Source of the DNA: a virus
Strand: one strand, 5' to 3'
DNA length: 36,348 nt
Virus record (IMG/VR): IMGVR_UViG_3300001748_000009
Location: 1-36,348 of that record
The first letter of the stretch is position 1, and each line of letters begins with the position of its first letter. Below are positions 5,512-11,276 of this stretch, in pieces. A model generated the notes under the pieces. That model was not told where the DNA came from. It worked only from the letters and a program-made list of their open reading frames with translations, and made no database searches. Both the position numbers and the translations under genes were made by a program.

Positions 5512-6183
5512 TCACAACAAATCGCGCAAGACATTATTTATAGCAGGCTCAGCAAATCCGTCTTTCGCCGTGAACACACGACTGGCAGGATGCTTGAACT
5601 CAGGCTGCTGTTGTTCCTTAGGTGCAAAACGCATGCAGTTCTGCAGCGTGATCCCCTTCCATTTGCCGTTAATCGCAAGTTGAATCTGATCTGAGACAAA
5701 CGATGCACCAAACTTGTTTTTGATTTTGCATAGCTCTGTCATCAGCAAGGACCATGCGCGATCACCTTTGCTGCCCTGCTTGATCTGCCAGAAATCACGA
5801 ATGAGATCCTCGTATTGAATCAGATCAGCATGAATTTCACGCCTTGCAGAGCTGCGAGACCCCTCCTTCCTAGGGTTTCCCTCAGACTCCCTTCCGACAC
5901 CTTCCTCCCCATCAGTGCCACAGGGGGGAAGAATTTTCGAAGAAGCATTTATAGGAGCTTCTTCAAGTGCAAGTTTTTTCTTGCTGTAAATCGTGTCATC
6001 TACACGTAGGTGGTCTTCCGCACCAGCAGAGCACGTGGCTAATCTAGCGACACTGTCAAGTGATCTCAAGTAATCCTCTATACACATGCCGCAAAAAGCA
6101 GACAGGGAGAGGCTTTTGGGCTTTCGAGATTTGAGAAATTCAAGAAAATCTTCCTGTAAATACAGGCAAAGGCGTTGTGTCAT
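5512..6183 (-). CDS. RHH-domain protein with replication-like C-terminus
   Basis: I start at the ATG at 6183: an open frame continues upstream to 6261, but those codons run through a 20-bp repeat array. From this start the protein has 223 residues. Residues 1-42 (MTQRLCLYLQEDFLEFLKSR..., then SLSAFCGMCIEDYL) fit a ribbon-helix-helix DNA-binding domain. Residues 60-115 are a low-complexity linker. Residues 120-190 (FWQIKQGSKG, AWSLLMTEL, NGKWKGITLQNCMRF) resemble the C-terminal part of DnaD-like helicase-loading proteins. The repeats just upstream are plausible autoregulatory operators. Both domain calls are from pattern recognition; the RHH is the firmer one. Confidence 0.72.
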   Translation of the reverse strand: MTQRLCLYLQEDFLEFLKSRKPKSLSLSAFCGMCIEDYLRSLDSVARLATCSAGAEDHLRVDDTIYSKKKLALEEAPINASSKILPPCGTDGEEGVGRESEGNPRKEGSRSSARREIHADLIQYEDLIRDFWQIKQGSKGDRAWSLLMTELCKIKNKFGASFVSDQIQLAINGKWKGITLQNCMRFAPKEQQQPEFKHPASRVFTAKDGFAEPAINNVLRDLL

Positions 6184-6196
6184 TTTGAGCCGTATC

Positions 6197-6285
6197 GGCA
6201 TGAAGTGTACTGTCTTGGCACGTTGCATGCCTTGACGACACGAAGCATGCCATGACGGCACGATGTGTGCTGTTGCGTGTCATGG
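6197..6285. promoter_or_regulatory. 20-bp-phased direct-repeat operator array
   Basis: On the plus strand, units begin at 6197, 6217, 6237, 6257 and (degenerate) 6277, exactly 20 bp apart. Most begin GGCACG or a near variant and carry GCATGCC or TGTGC in the middle and TGAC near the end. The 20-bp step is about two helical turns, placing sites on one face of the DNA. The array lies between the divergent early arms and directly upstream of the RHH gene. RHH proteins usually bind such direct repeats cooperatively, so this is the best candidate for the early switch. Confidence 0.75.
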
Positions 6286-6333
6286 AATCGAAACTTGCTG
6301 CAATCCCGGAACTTGGTGTTAGGCTATGCAGGT

Positions 6334-6352
6334 CAGAACTTCATACGTTCTG
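6334..6352. promoter_or_regulatory. Inverted repeat upstream of annealing-protein gene
   Basis: CAGAAC (6334-6339) and GTTCTG (6347-6352) form a perfect 6-bp inverted repeat with a 7-bp spacer, 19 bp before the ATG at 6372. It could be an operator or a 5' mRNA hairpin controlling the rightward operon. Confidence 0.4.
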
Positions 6353-6371
6353 TAGTCCTTTATTCACCCGC

Positions 6372-7034
6372 ATGAAACTCCCCTATCTCGCAGGCGTCGT
6401 CACAGAAAACGATGTCAGAAAGAAGGGCTCAGGGTCTTACGCCGCAGACTTCGTGTCTTGGGCCAAGATCATGCAGCTCATCAACAAGCACGCTCCAGGC
6501 TGGATGCCATGGCTTCTAAAAAACGAAGGCAGTCCAGTCTTTAAGGCTCCAAACGGCACTGCATATCTTCTTGTTTGCTTTGGAACCGACGTGGAGCGGA
6601 CCCCAGAATGGCCTCAAGCCATCATGGACAATCGCAACAACCCAATCCCTTATGACAAAGTCACGGCGCGTGACATCACTGACACTCATCGTCGCGCCAT
6701 CTGCAGTGCTGCTGCTGCTTTTTTCAGCCTTGGGTACGAACTCTGGGCAAGAGAGGAATATGCAGCTTCTGAAGCTGTGGCAGAGCCTCCCAAACTGCAA
6801 AAGCCCTCTACACCCAATCCCCCAGCCCCGCCTACAACTGAAGGAGTACGCGAAGAACTTGAAACTACTTTGATCGAGTTGCTTCAAACCAAATTGGCCA
6901 AGGGCGAAACCCTCGTCTACCTTGACACCAAAGCTGATCTCTGGAACCTCAAAAAAGGCGGCAGCCGTGTTCAGCAGATGAACATTGACCAATTACGTGT
7001 TTGCATTGATGAACTCTCAAGCAAAAAATACTAA
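6372..7034 (+). CDS. Single-strand annealing protein (Sak/DUF1071-like)
   Basis: The ATG at 6372 gives 220 residues beginning MKLPYLAGVVTENDV; the frame is open further upstream, but that part covers the intergenic control region. Near the N-terminus is SYAADFVSWAKIMQLI. The core includes IMDNRNNPIPYDKVTARDI followed by a helix with RRAICSAAAAF, as in the Sak/DUF1071 group of Rad52-fold phage recombinases. These proteins anneal single strands exposed by an exonuclease. A Pro-rich linker leads to a helical C-terminal segment. It heads the rightward early operon, and the RHH gene overlaps its end by 26 bp. Confidence 0.8.
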   Translation: MKLPYLAGVVTENDVRKKGSGSYAADFVSWAKIMQLINKHAPGWMPWLLKNEGSPVFKAPNGTAYLLVCFGTDVERTPEWPQAIMDNRNNPIPYDKVTARDITDTHRRAICSAAAAFFSLGYELWAREEYAASEAVAEPPKLQKPSTPNPPAPPTTEGVREELETTLIELLQTKLAKGETLVYLDTKADLWNLKKGGSRVQQMNIDQLRVCIDELSSKKY

Positions 7035-7194
7035 GAGCCGTCCTGTCACTGTCTTGATTGATGAGGATCTAAACTCATTTCTTGAGAAGGACATGGCTGC
7101 CAGCCTTCAGGACTCTGATCAAAAAACCTTGTCAAAAGGTGCTTTGATTCGCAAAATTCTTCGTTGCCACTACACCGGAAACTTCAATGTCTGA
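7009..7194 (+). CDS. Second ribbon-helix-helix protein, 61 aa
   Basis: The ATG at 7009 lies inside the end of the annealing-protein gene. The product begins MNSQAKNTKSRPVTVLIDED; the strand RPVTVLID is followed by helix 1 (EDLNSFLEKDMAASL) and helix 2 after KTLSKGALIRKIL. This matches a small CopG/Arc-like RHH repressor, with a basic N-terminus. It is downstream in the rightward arm while another RHH gene opens the leftward arm. It could bind the same 20-bp array or the 6334-6352 inverted repeat. The domain is fairly clear; the target is inference. Confidence 0.72.
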   Translation: MNSQAKNTKSRPVTVLIDEDLNSFLEKDMAASLQDSDQKTLSKGALIRKILRCHYTGNFNV

Positions 7195-7516
7195 CTATCA
7201 ATCTGCTTTCAGCGCCCCGCTCCAAATTGTTGAGAACCGCAACAAGCGCACTGAAAAATCTCCTTCGCACAGTGTCGTTTTCAACTTCACTCGTGAGGAG
7301 GCTATCAAGGCCGCACAGTGGTTCATGGCAATGGCTGAGCGTGTTGACACTGATAACACTACCTGCAGCATTTGGAACTCTGAAACCAAGTCCGCTGAAG
7401 AGTTTCCTGGCTTTGCTGTATGGGCAAGCCTGTGGGGCAAAAGCGGTCGGTTGTCGCCTCCTGTCGTAACCACTGTGACTGACGGTTCTGCGCCTTCTAG
7501 GGAACTTCCCTTCTGA
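7187..7516 (+). CDS. Conserved-type hypothetical early protein, 109 aa
   Basis: The ATG overlaps the end of the RHH gene by 8 bp. Recognisable stretches are VVFNFTREEAIKAAQWFM, then FPGFAVWASLWGKSGRLSPP, and a C-terminal tail ending SRELPF. I recall similar short proteins in other cyanophages but know no function. The terminal LPF superficially resembles the C-terminal tip of SSB, but no OB-fold is evident. It sits directly after recombination genes in a tight rightward operon. Confidence 0.7.
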   Translation: MSDYQSAFSAPLQIVENRNKRTEKSPSHSVVFNFTREEAIKAAQWFMAMAERVDTDNTTCSIWNSETKSAEEFPGFAVWASLWGKSGRLSPPVVTTVTDGSAPSRELPF

Positions 7517-7758
7517 TGTTCAATCTCAACACACTGATTCAGGATCAGATCCCACCTGCGCGAACTGGTCCTGGTCTTTCCTTCTGTACTGACAAAAATG
7601 CATGGACTTTTGACTATGAGCTTCATTTACGGGGCCAAGTGCCTATGCGTGGCAGCAAGCGTGCTCGCGACCAAAAAGATCTACGACGAATGCTTGAGAA
7701 CTGCTTCCCGCAGCAGATTGAATCATGCGTTGTGCTCAAGCGATACAAAAACTCTTGA
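7516..7758 (+). CDS. Small hypothetical protein, 80 aa
   Basis: It starts in a TGATG overlap with the previous stop. The product starts MFNLNTLIQDQIPPARTGPG and ends in a basic helical stretch (RGSKRARDQKDLRRML, then CVVLKRYKNS). The positive C-terminal half could contact nucleic acid; this is only inferred from composition. It belongs to the rightward early operon by tight coupling. Confidence 0.65.
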   Translation: MFNLNTLIQDQIPPARTGPGLSFCTDKNAWTFDYELHLRGQVPMRGSKRARDQKDLRRMLENCFPQQIESCVVLKRYKNS

Positions 7759-7779
7759 AAACAGGAGAAAGATTCCTGT

Positions 7780-7950
7780 ATGAACCCAGAAGAAAAGCGA
7801 CGAATAGAAAGGTTAATCAGAATTTTACATATTGAATATCCTGAAGAGCATTACTACACCCTTTCGCTAAGACTTCAAGCGCAAACAGGCATTACGCTTA
7901 CTGGCCGCAGAGTGAAAGAGATTTTAGAGCAACAATCCAACCAACCCTGA
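7780..7950 (+). CDS. Small HTH-like hypothetical protein, 56 aa
   Basis: A 56-codon gene with a good ribosome site (AGGAG at 7763-7767) and ATG at 7780. The product begins MNPEEKRRIERLIRILHIEY; the C-terminal part TLTGRRVKEILEQ looks like the recognition helix of a winged-helix or HTH fold. It lies between two well-supported plus-strand genes with only short gaps. It may be a small DNA-binding accessory protein; unproven. Confidence 0.65.
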   Translation: MNPEEKRRIERLIRILHIEYPEEHYYTLSLRLQAQTGITLTGRRVKEILEQQSNQP

Positions 7951-7963
7951 ACGAGCCTCGATC

Positions 7964-8404
7964 ATGAAGACTAGCTACAGTCAAGACATGCCATCACGTG
8001 ACCCCATGGCTGTCGATACACAGTTCATGTTCACTGAGGGGCACATCCGCCTTCTCATTTGGATGTGTGACGCGCACCAAGACTACCTTGACAGAGCTTG
8101 CGACGACATCCTGAAGCAGGGTGACTCACCAAGCGACAACCTCATGAACTGCCGTGAGGGCATTGCTGAACTCAAGGTATGGGCTCATCGACTCTTGGAA
8201 GCCCTAGAGGAAGATGATGACGAGGATGAGATGGACGACCCTGAATACGTTTCAGAGATCGATGAAACCGAACTATCCAAAGACGGCTTGGACGACGTTA
8301 GAGAAGCGTTGGACTTGCGGTGGCGGGTGCATCGAAACGCTGCAAGGCCCCCGAAGCATGACCCGCTACAGATGCTCCGCGCTTGGCTACGCTCGCTATT
8401 GTGA
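7964..8404 (+). CDS. Acidic hypothetical protein, 146 aa
   Basis: The last gene of the rightward operon. Two helical parts (about residues 25-70 and 105-146) flank a strongly acidic middle (EEDDDEDEMDDPEY). The basic tail has RAWLRSLL. The acidic stretch could mimic nucleic acid or bind a basic partner, but nothing specific is recognised. A hairpin follows directly after the stop and separates it from the converging minus-strand genes. Confidence 0.7.
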   Translation: MKTSYSQDMPSRDPMAVDTQFMFTEGHIRLLIWMCDAHQDYLDRACDDILKQGDSPSDNLMNCREGIAELKVWAHRLLEALEEDDDEDEMDDPEYVSEIDETELSKDGLDDVREALDLRWRVHRNAARPPKHDPLQMLRAWLRSLL

Positions 8405-8416
8405 CACATTGCATGA

Positions 8417-8437
8417 TGCTGAAAATTATATTCAGCA
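8417..8437. terminator. Hairpin between convergent genes
   Basis: TGCTGAA (8417-8423) and TTCAGCA (8431-8437) pair perfectly over AATTATA, 12 bp after the rightward stop at 8404 and 17 bp beyond the leftward stop at 8455. It is placed as a bidirectional terminator would be, but lacks a strong T-run. Confidence 0.5.
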
Positions 8438-8454
8438 ATACAATTGTGATGCAT

Positions 8455-8646
8455 TTAAGCGGACAAGTTTCTAGCAGCTTCTTGCATGAAATAAAGAGAT
8501 TTTCTTTTTTCCATGTAAAGAAGCTCTAAAACTCCTTTTGCAATTTCGTGCAGGCTATTTGCATCTTGTTCGATCATGCAATTTTGCATTGCCATTGCAA
8601 TTTTTTCTTTTTGCAATTCCTGCTCTAAAGGGAGATCTGGAATCAT
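8455..8646 (-). CDS. Small helical hypothetical protein, 63 aa
   Basis: Starts MIPDLPLEQELQKEKIAMAM in an ATGA overlap with the preceding gene. It is almost entirely helical, with LEQE near the N-terminus and LLYMEKRKSLYFM in the second helix. Size and layout faintly recall NblA, the small phycobilisome-degradation adaptor also found in some cyanophages, but the match is too weak to name it so. It may equally be a generic short phage protein. Last gene of the leftward late/lysis arm. Confidence 0.65.
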   Translation of the reverse strand: MIPDLPLEQELQKEKIAMAMQNCMIEQDANSLHEIAKGVLELLYMEKRKSLYFMQEAARNLSA

Positions 8647-8849
8647 TGCATTGACCTGAACGCTTGCTCTGCTGCTGCTTTAGCTGATGATTCGGTGTCA
8701 AACATTCCAGAAACATAATTTACTGTGCCATTAAGAATATACCATGCTCTGAAATAACCAGTACCATAACTTACGAATTGTGCGCCTGTGTCATTGTGCT
8801 TAAAAGGTGAAGGATTCATTTGGCAATTTAGCCTTTCCGCATCCCTCAT
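8643..8849 (-). CDS. Small hypothetical protein, 68 aa
   Basis: The open frame reaches 9029, but upstream codons run antisense through the HNH gene, so I start at the ATG at 8849. The product begins MRDAERLNCQMNPSPFKHND; its core reads FRAWYILNGTVNYVSGMFDT followed by a helix (SSAKAAAEQAFRSM). This strand-strand-helix layout recurs in small phage proteins of unknown role. It is divergent from the HNH gene with 33 bp between starts. Confidence 0.7.
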   Translation of the reverse strand: MRDAERLNCQMNPSPFKHNDTGAQFVSYGTGYFRAWYILNGTVNYVSGMFDTESSAKAAAEQAFRSMQ

Positions 8850-8882
8850 TTTGCGTACAATTTGTCTAGAAGGGAAGCGCGA

Positions 8883-9323
8883 ATGCACTCCTACGTTGAC
8901 GAGATTTATCTGGTCGGGCGACGGGAGTCTAAGAAGCGATTCCGATCTAAAATTTACGGGGCGTGGGGCGGCAAGTGCGCCTATTGTGGCGAGGTCGCTC
9001 GTTCCCTTGACCATATCTTGCCTAGGCATAAAGGTGGCCTGACAATAATAGAAAATTTAGCTCCTGCCTGCTTACGTTGCAACGGCCAAAAGGGCGCACA
9101 ACACTGGGTCACATGGTATCGCAATCAAGAGTTTTACGATGTAGAACGTGAAACCCTGATCTGGCTTTGGATTAATCAAAACCTACGCGAAGATTACTGT
9201 GAGTTGCCTAGCCCTTTCCAAGGCCTTTTCCCTGCTATAGAACAACTCGATTTTGCTGCCACTTATACAGAGGTAGACAATACGATTGTCGACAAACGAT
9301 TCCCTGACGATTGCGTCACGTAG
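8883..9323 (+). CDS. HNH endonuclease
   Basis: The ATG at 8883 is preceded by an AGAAGG ribosome site and gives 146 residues; a TTG at 8862 is the alternative. Zinc-binding and catalytic residues are C32 and C35 (CAYC), D43-H44 (LDH), N58 and C63/C66 (CLRCN). HNH proteins cut or nick DNA; free-standing ones in phages are often homing endonucleases. It is the only plus-strand gene inside a minus-strand block, and its last 141 bp lie antisense to a small gene at 9183-9332. This supports insertion as a mobile gene (inference). Confidence 0.9.
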   Translation: MHSYVDEIYLVGRRESKKRFRSKIYGAWGGKCAYCGEVARSLDHILPRHKGGLTIIENLAPACLRCNGQKGAQHWVTWYRNQEFYDVERETLIWLWINQNLREDYCELPSPFQGLFPAIEQLDFAATYTEVDNTIVDKRFPDDCVT

Positions 9324-9332
9324 TTTTTTCAT
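9183..9332 (-). CDS. Small hypothetical protein, 49 aa, antisense to HNH end
   Basis: The ATG at 9332 overlaps the end of dcd by 17 bp. The product starts MKKLRDAIVRESFVDNRIVY and continues with LCISGSKIELFYS and a helix (REKALERARQL). That strand-strand-helix pattern is typical of short phage proteins, so I think the frame is real although the C-terminal part of the HNH gene occupies the opposite strand. One of the two frames may be fortuitous in the overlap. Confidence 0.55.
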   Translation of the reverse strand: MKKLRDAIVRESFVDNRIVYLCISGSKIELFYSREKALERARQLTVIFA

Positions 9333-9846
9333 CCCAACTCCCCATAACCTTTGCATCATTGTTATAGCGCCCCGTAACCTCATAACTAAGGGCCGGAGTT
9401 GCGCTCATCTTGCTGAAAACCATTTGACCAATCTTCAATCCAGGATACAACGCTAACGGCCAATACTTTCGAGCGTTGATTAGCTCAAGCGTTAGAACGC
9501 TCCCAGACCAGCCAGGATCGCACCAGCCAGCCTGCGCGTGATCAAACCCCTCGCGACCTCTAGAAGACTTCAGGGCGAACATAGCGGACACGTTGTCGGG
9601 CAATCTGAAGGTTTCTTGCGTTTGCGCCAGCACGAATTGCCCTGGTCCAAGCCAGTAGGGATCAAGCTCAGTTCTTTCTGAAATGTTCAACCTTTCCATT
9701 TGACGAGACTCAGGAGTCTCAACCATTAATTGATCGCCAAGGAGCACGTCAATGCTGGCAGGATTTAGAAGTTCAGCTCTAAAAGGCCACACCATTTGAC
9801 GCTGCTCACACAGCTCCCTGATTTCCCAATCACAAAGAACGCTCAT
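9316..9846 (-). CDS. dcd: dCTP deaminase / dUTPase-fold protein
   Basis: The ATG at 9846 overlaps the endolysin stop as ATGA, so I prefer it to an upstream ATG at 9882. A 176-residue protein. Motifs: LNPASIDVLLGD (27-38), SSRGREG (94-100), AGWCDPGWSG (106-115) and LTLELIN (118-124) with E121 as the likely catalytic glutamate, then YPGLKIGQMVF. Dcd deaminates dCTP to dUTP, feeding dTTP synthesis, and works as a trimer in the cytoplasm. In a phage it boosts thymidine supply. Some dUTPase-fold members have other roles, but the Dcd motifs are well kept. Confidence 0.9.
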   Translation of the reverse strand: MSVLCDWEIRELCEQRQMVWPFRAELLNPASIDVLLGDQLMVETPESRQMERLNISERTELDPYWLGPGQFVLAQTQETFRLPDNVSAMFALKSSRGREGFDHAQAGWCDPGWSGSVLTLELINARKYWPLALYPGLKIGQMVFSKMSATPALSYEVTGRYNNDAKVMGSWDEKTT

Positions 9847-10574
9847 TGCAAAATGTAATTTTTTGCTCTGTTGTAATACCAAATCCTATCATCAATTCCG
9901 TTGTATCCGCCATTCAGCCTGCGGGTACATTCGTAGATGTCGCCTCGATCACATAGCGCCGCCCAGTTGTTCTCTTCAATCCAGCAAATCGCGCAAAGAA
10001 ATGGGTATTTGTTTGCTACATAATCAGTTCCTTCCATGATGCGATCATCTTTCATCCCATTTTGTTCCATCCACCTATCAAAACGGCTAAAGTTGTATTT
10101 GCCGGTGAGCTGAATTACACCGCATCCGCGATATTTATAGCCGTCACCAACGCCGTTTCCAAGATCGCTGCGATTATCGTACATGCGAGTGAAATAAGCA
10201 CGATCGCCAATTTCAGTCATGTACTTATATCCAGCAGTTTCATGACAAGTCTGCGCCACCAGCATTCGGCGTTGATTCAAGCTTGTCATTCCTGCTGCTT
10301 TTGTAAGACGATTCAAATCATTCATGAAAAGATCGTCAAACAATGCCTCGTTATGACCTGAAACCTGTGCAATTTGCCTGCGAGTTATGATCCAATCTGG
10401 AGCCCTTTCTGCAACTGGAGTGCTCCAAGTCTGATACCACTGCTGATCGCGATTAAATACATCAGGCGCTTTTTCTAAAATTGCGCTTTCTAGTTCCTGC
10501 AACGCTGCAGTTTGATGACCCTTTTGTTTGTAATACCTGAACAGATCAAGCAGCCGGATTGGGGTCATCGTCAT
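9843..10574 (-). CDS. GH19-type endolysin
   Basis: A 243-residue protein with a chitinase-like (GH19) lysozyme domain at about residues 85-243. The two catalytic glutamates are E112 in CHETAG and E121 in EIGD, the usual nine residues apart. Substrate-cleft motifs YKYRGCGVIQLTG and NGGYNGIDDR follow; the common RGRG is RGCG here. GH19 endolysins cut peptidoglycan glycan strands. The first 80 residues form a separate helical part, possibly cell-wall binding. No signal peptide is seen, so export would depend on a holin. ATGs at 10574 and 10568 both fit. Confidence 0.92.
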   Translation of the reverse strand: MTMTPIRLLDLFRYYKQKGHQTAALQELESAILEKAPDVFNRDQQWYQTWSTPVAERAPDWIITRRQIAQVSGHNEALFDDLFMNDLNRLTKAAGMTSLNQRRMLVAQTCHETAGYKYMTEIGDRAYFTRMYDNRSDLGNGVGDGYKYRGCGVIQLTGKYNFSRFDRWMEQNGMKDDRIMEGTDYVANKYPFLCAICWIEENNWAALCDRGDIYECTRRLNGGYNGIDDRIWYYNRAKNYILQ

Positions 10575-10824
10575 CGTGTGGTGATTGAATTCTCATGAAC
10601 CCGCCGAGAGGGGTTTCGCCTTGTTGGTCTTCTGTAAATTTAGCTCTGCGTTTGCTTCGTTCAAGCTCTAGATCAATCACTTCAGCCGCCTCGCTTACAG
10701 CATTGTCTAGCTTGTTTGGCAAAGTTGCATAAAATTTTCGCGCTTGCACAGCACGACGCAAGCGTTCACCATTGCTTCTTGTGTCAAAGCGCCAAAGCCA
10801 AACCCCGTCAGGCGGAATCAGTTC
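10546..10824 (-). CDS. Frameshift-accessed extension of the 49-aa membrane protein
   Basis: This 92-codon frame (ELIPPDGVWLWRFD... to ...DDDDPNPAA) has no ATG or GTG start: from its upstream in-frame stop to 10761 there is only one TTG. It lies exactly in the -1 frame of the 49-aa gene and is entered at an A AAA AAG heptamer (10824-10830). The peptide is charged and helical (ERLRRAVQARKFYATLPNKL), with an acidic tail and no cysteine. Frameshifting would give a 140-residue membrane-anchored protein, in outline like an inner-membrane spanin. Initiation at CTG 10821, ATT 10818 or TTG 10761 is the alternative. Its end overlaps the endolysin start by 29 bp. Confidence 0.6.
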   Translation of the reverse strand, partial: ELIPPDGVWLWRFDTRSNGERLRRAVQARKFYATLPNKLDNAVSEAAEVIDLELERSKRRAKFTEDQQGETPLGGFMRIQSPHDDDDPNPAA

Positions 10825-10967
10825 TTTTTTGCCTTGAGTGAGCGCAGTGCGGTAAACACAAGCTGAATCACAGAATTGTCACGCATAGGAGACAGGGCAA
10901 TCAGCTCGCTAGCAGCAGCAACAACAATCCAAAAAGCTGGATGGCTTAAAATTTGCTCGACGTGCAT
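10818..10967 (-). CDS. Small membrane protein, 49 aa (holin candidate)
   Basis: ATG at 10967, stop at 10818. The product starts MHVEQILSHPAFWIVVAAAS; residues 11-26 are a good membrane segment, 33-43 (VIQLVFTALRS) a second hydrophobic stretch, and the C-terminus is basic (KAKKN). Position between a membrane/coiled-coil protein and the endolysin suggests a holin or other lysis protein. I recall similar short proteins in cyanophages. Its last codons GCA AAA AAG AAC contain a classical -1 slippery heptamer directly before the stop, so a longer product is likely. Confidence 0.72.
   Translation of the reverse strand: MHVEQILSHPAFWIVVAAASELIALSPMRDNSVIQLVFTALRSLKAKKN
10824..10830 (-). promoter_or_regulatory. 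Putative -1 frameshift site A AAA AAG
   Basis: Read in the zero frame (GCA AAA AAG AAC TGA) this is the X XXY YYZ heptamer A AAA AAG, among the most efficient bacterial -1 sites (as in E. coli dnaX). The zero-frame stop is one codon downstream. Slippage continues as GAA CTG ATT CCG and stays open for 92 codons. A strong downstream stem is not obvious by eye; only a short CGCC/GGCG pairing is seen. Confidence 0.55.
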
Positions 10968-10994
10968 TTGAAGTAAAGACTCTTCAATCCAATG

Positions 10995-11249
10995 CTAGCT
11001 CTTATCGTTCGTTTTGCCCTCAAGAAGAGTTAAACGATTGTCGTGCAAATTTAATTTTGTGTAAATTTCTTTTCGATCTGACTTCATGTCTTGATGAAGC
11101 TCGTCAAGTTTGCCCGCAATGCTTTCAACCGCCATCGTCAACCTGATGACAGCTTCTCTTGATTCATTGTTTCGGCGGCTGAAGCCTGATGCGGTAAGGC
11201 CCGCGACACCTATTGAGGCACCCAACACCGCAGCGTAGATTTCGATCAT
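10995..11249 (-). CDS. Membrane-anchored coiled-coil protein, 84 aa (lysis-associated)
   Basis: Residues 3-21 (EIYAAVLGASIGVAGLTAS) form one membrane segment, followed by basic residues (SRRNN) and a long amphipathic helix or coiled coil (30-78, with KLDELHQDM). This N-terminal anchor plus coiled coil fits a holin-associated or spanin-like protein in the lysis cassette. XhlA-type haemolysins have the reverse order, so that label does not fit. It lies between the fibre chaperone and the 49-aa membrane gene. Confidence 0.7.
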   Translation of the reverse strand: MIEIYAAVLGASIGVAGLTASGFSRRNNESREAVIRLTMAVESIAGKLDELHQDMKSDRKEIYTKLNLHDNRLTLLEGKTNDKS

Positions 11250-11276
11250 TGGTGCGGCATCAACCTCAACTCAAGT

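Noticed and set aside
7187-7516. Single-stranded DNA-binding protein based on the LPF end
   Set aside because: The terminal residues recall the SSB tip, but no OB-fold strands are visible, so only a hypothetical label is justified.
8405-8454. tRNA or small RNA in the convergent gap
   Set aside because: Only a short hairpin is present; there is no cloverleaf or promoter-like sequence.
10546-10761. Independent 71-aa gene starting at TTG 10761
   Set aside because: The frame is protein-like well upstream of that TTG and lies exactly in the -1 frame of a slippery heptamer, so a frameshift extension explains it better.
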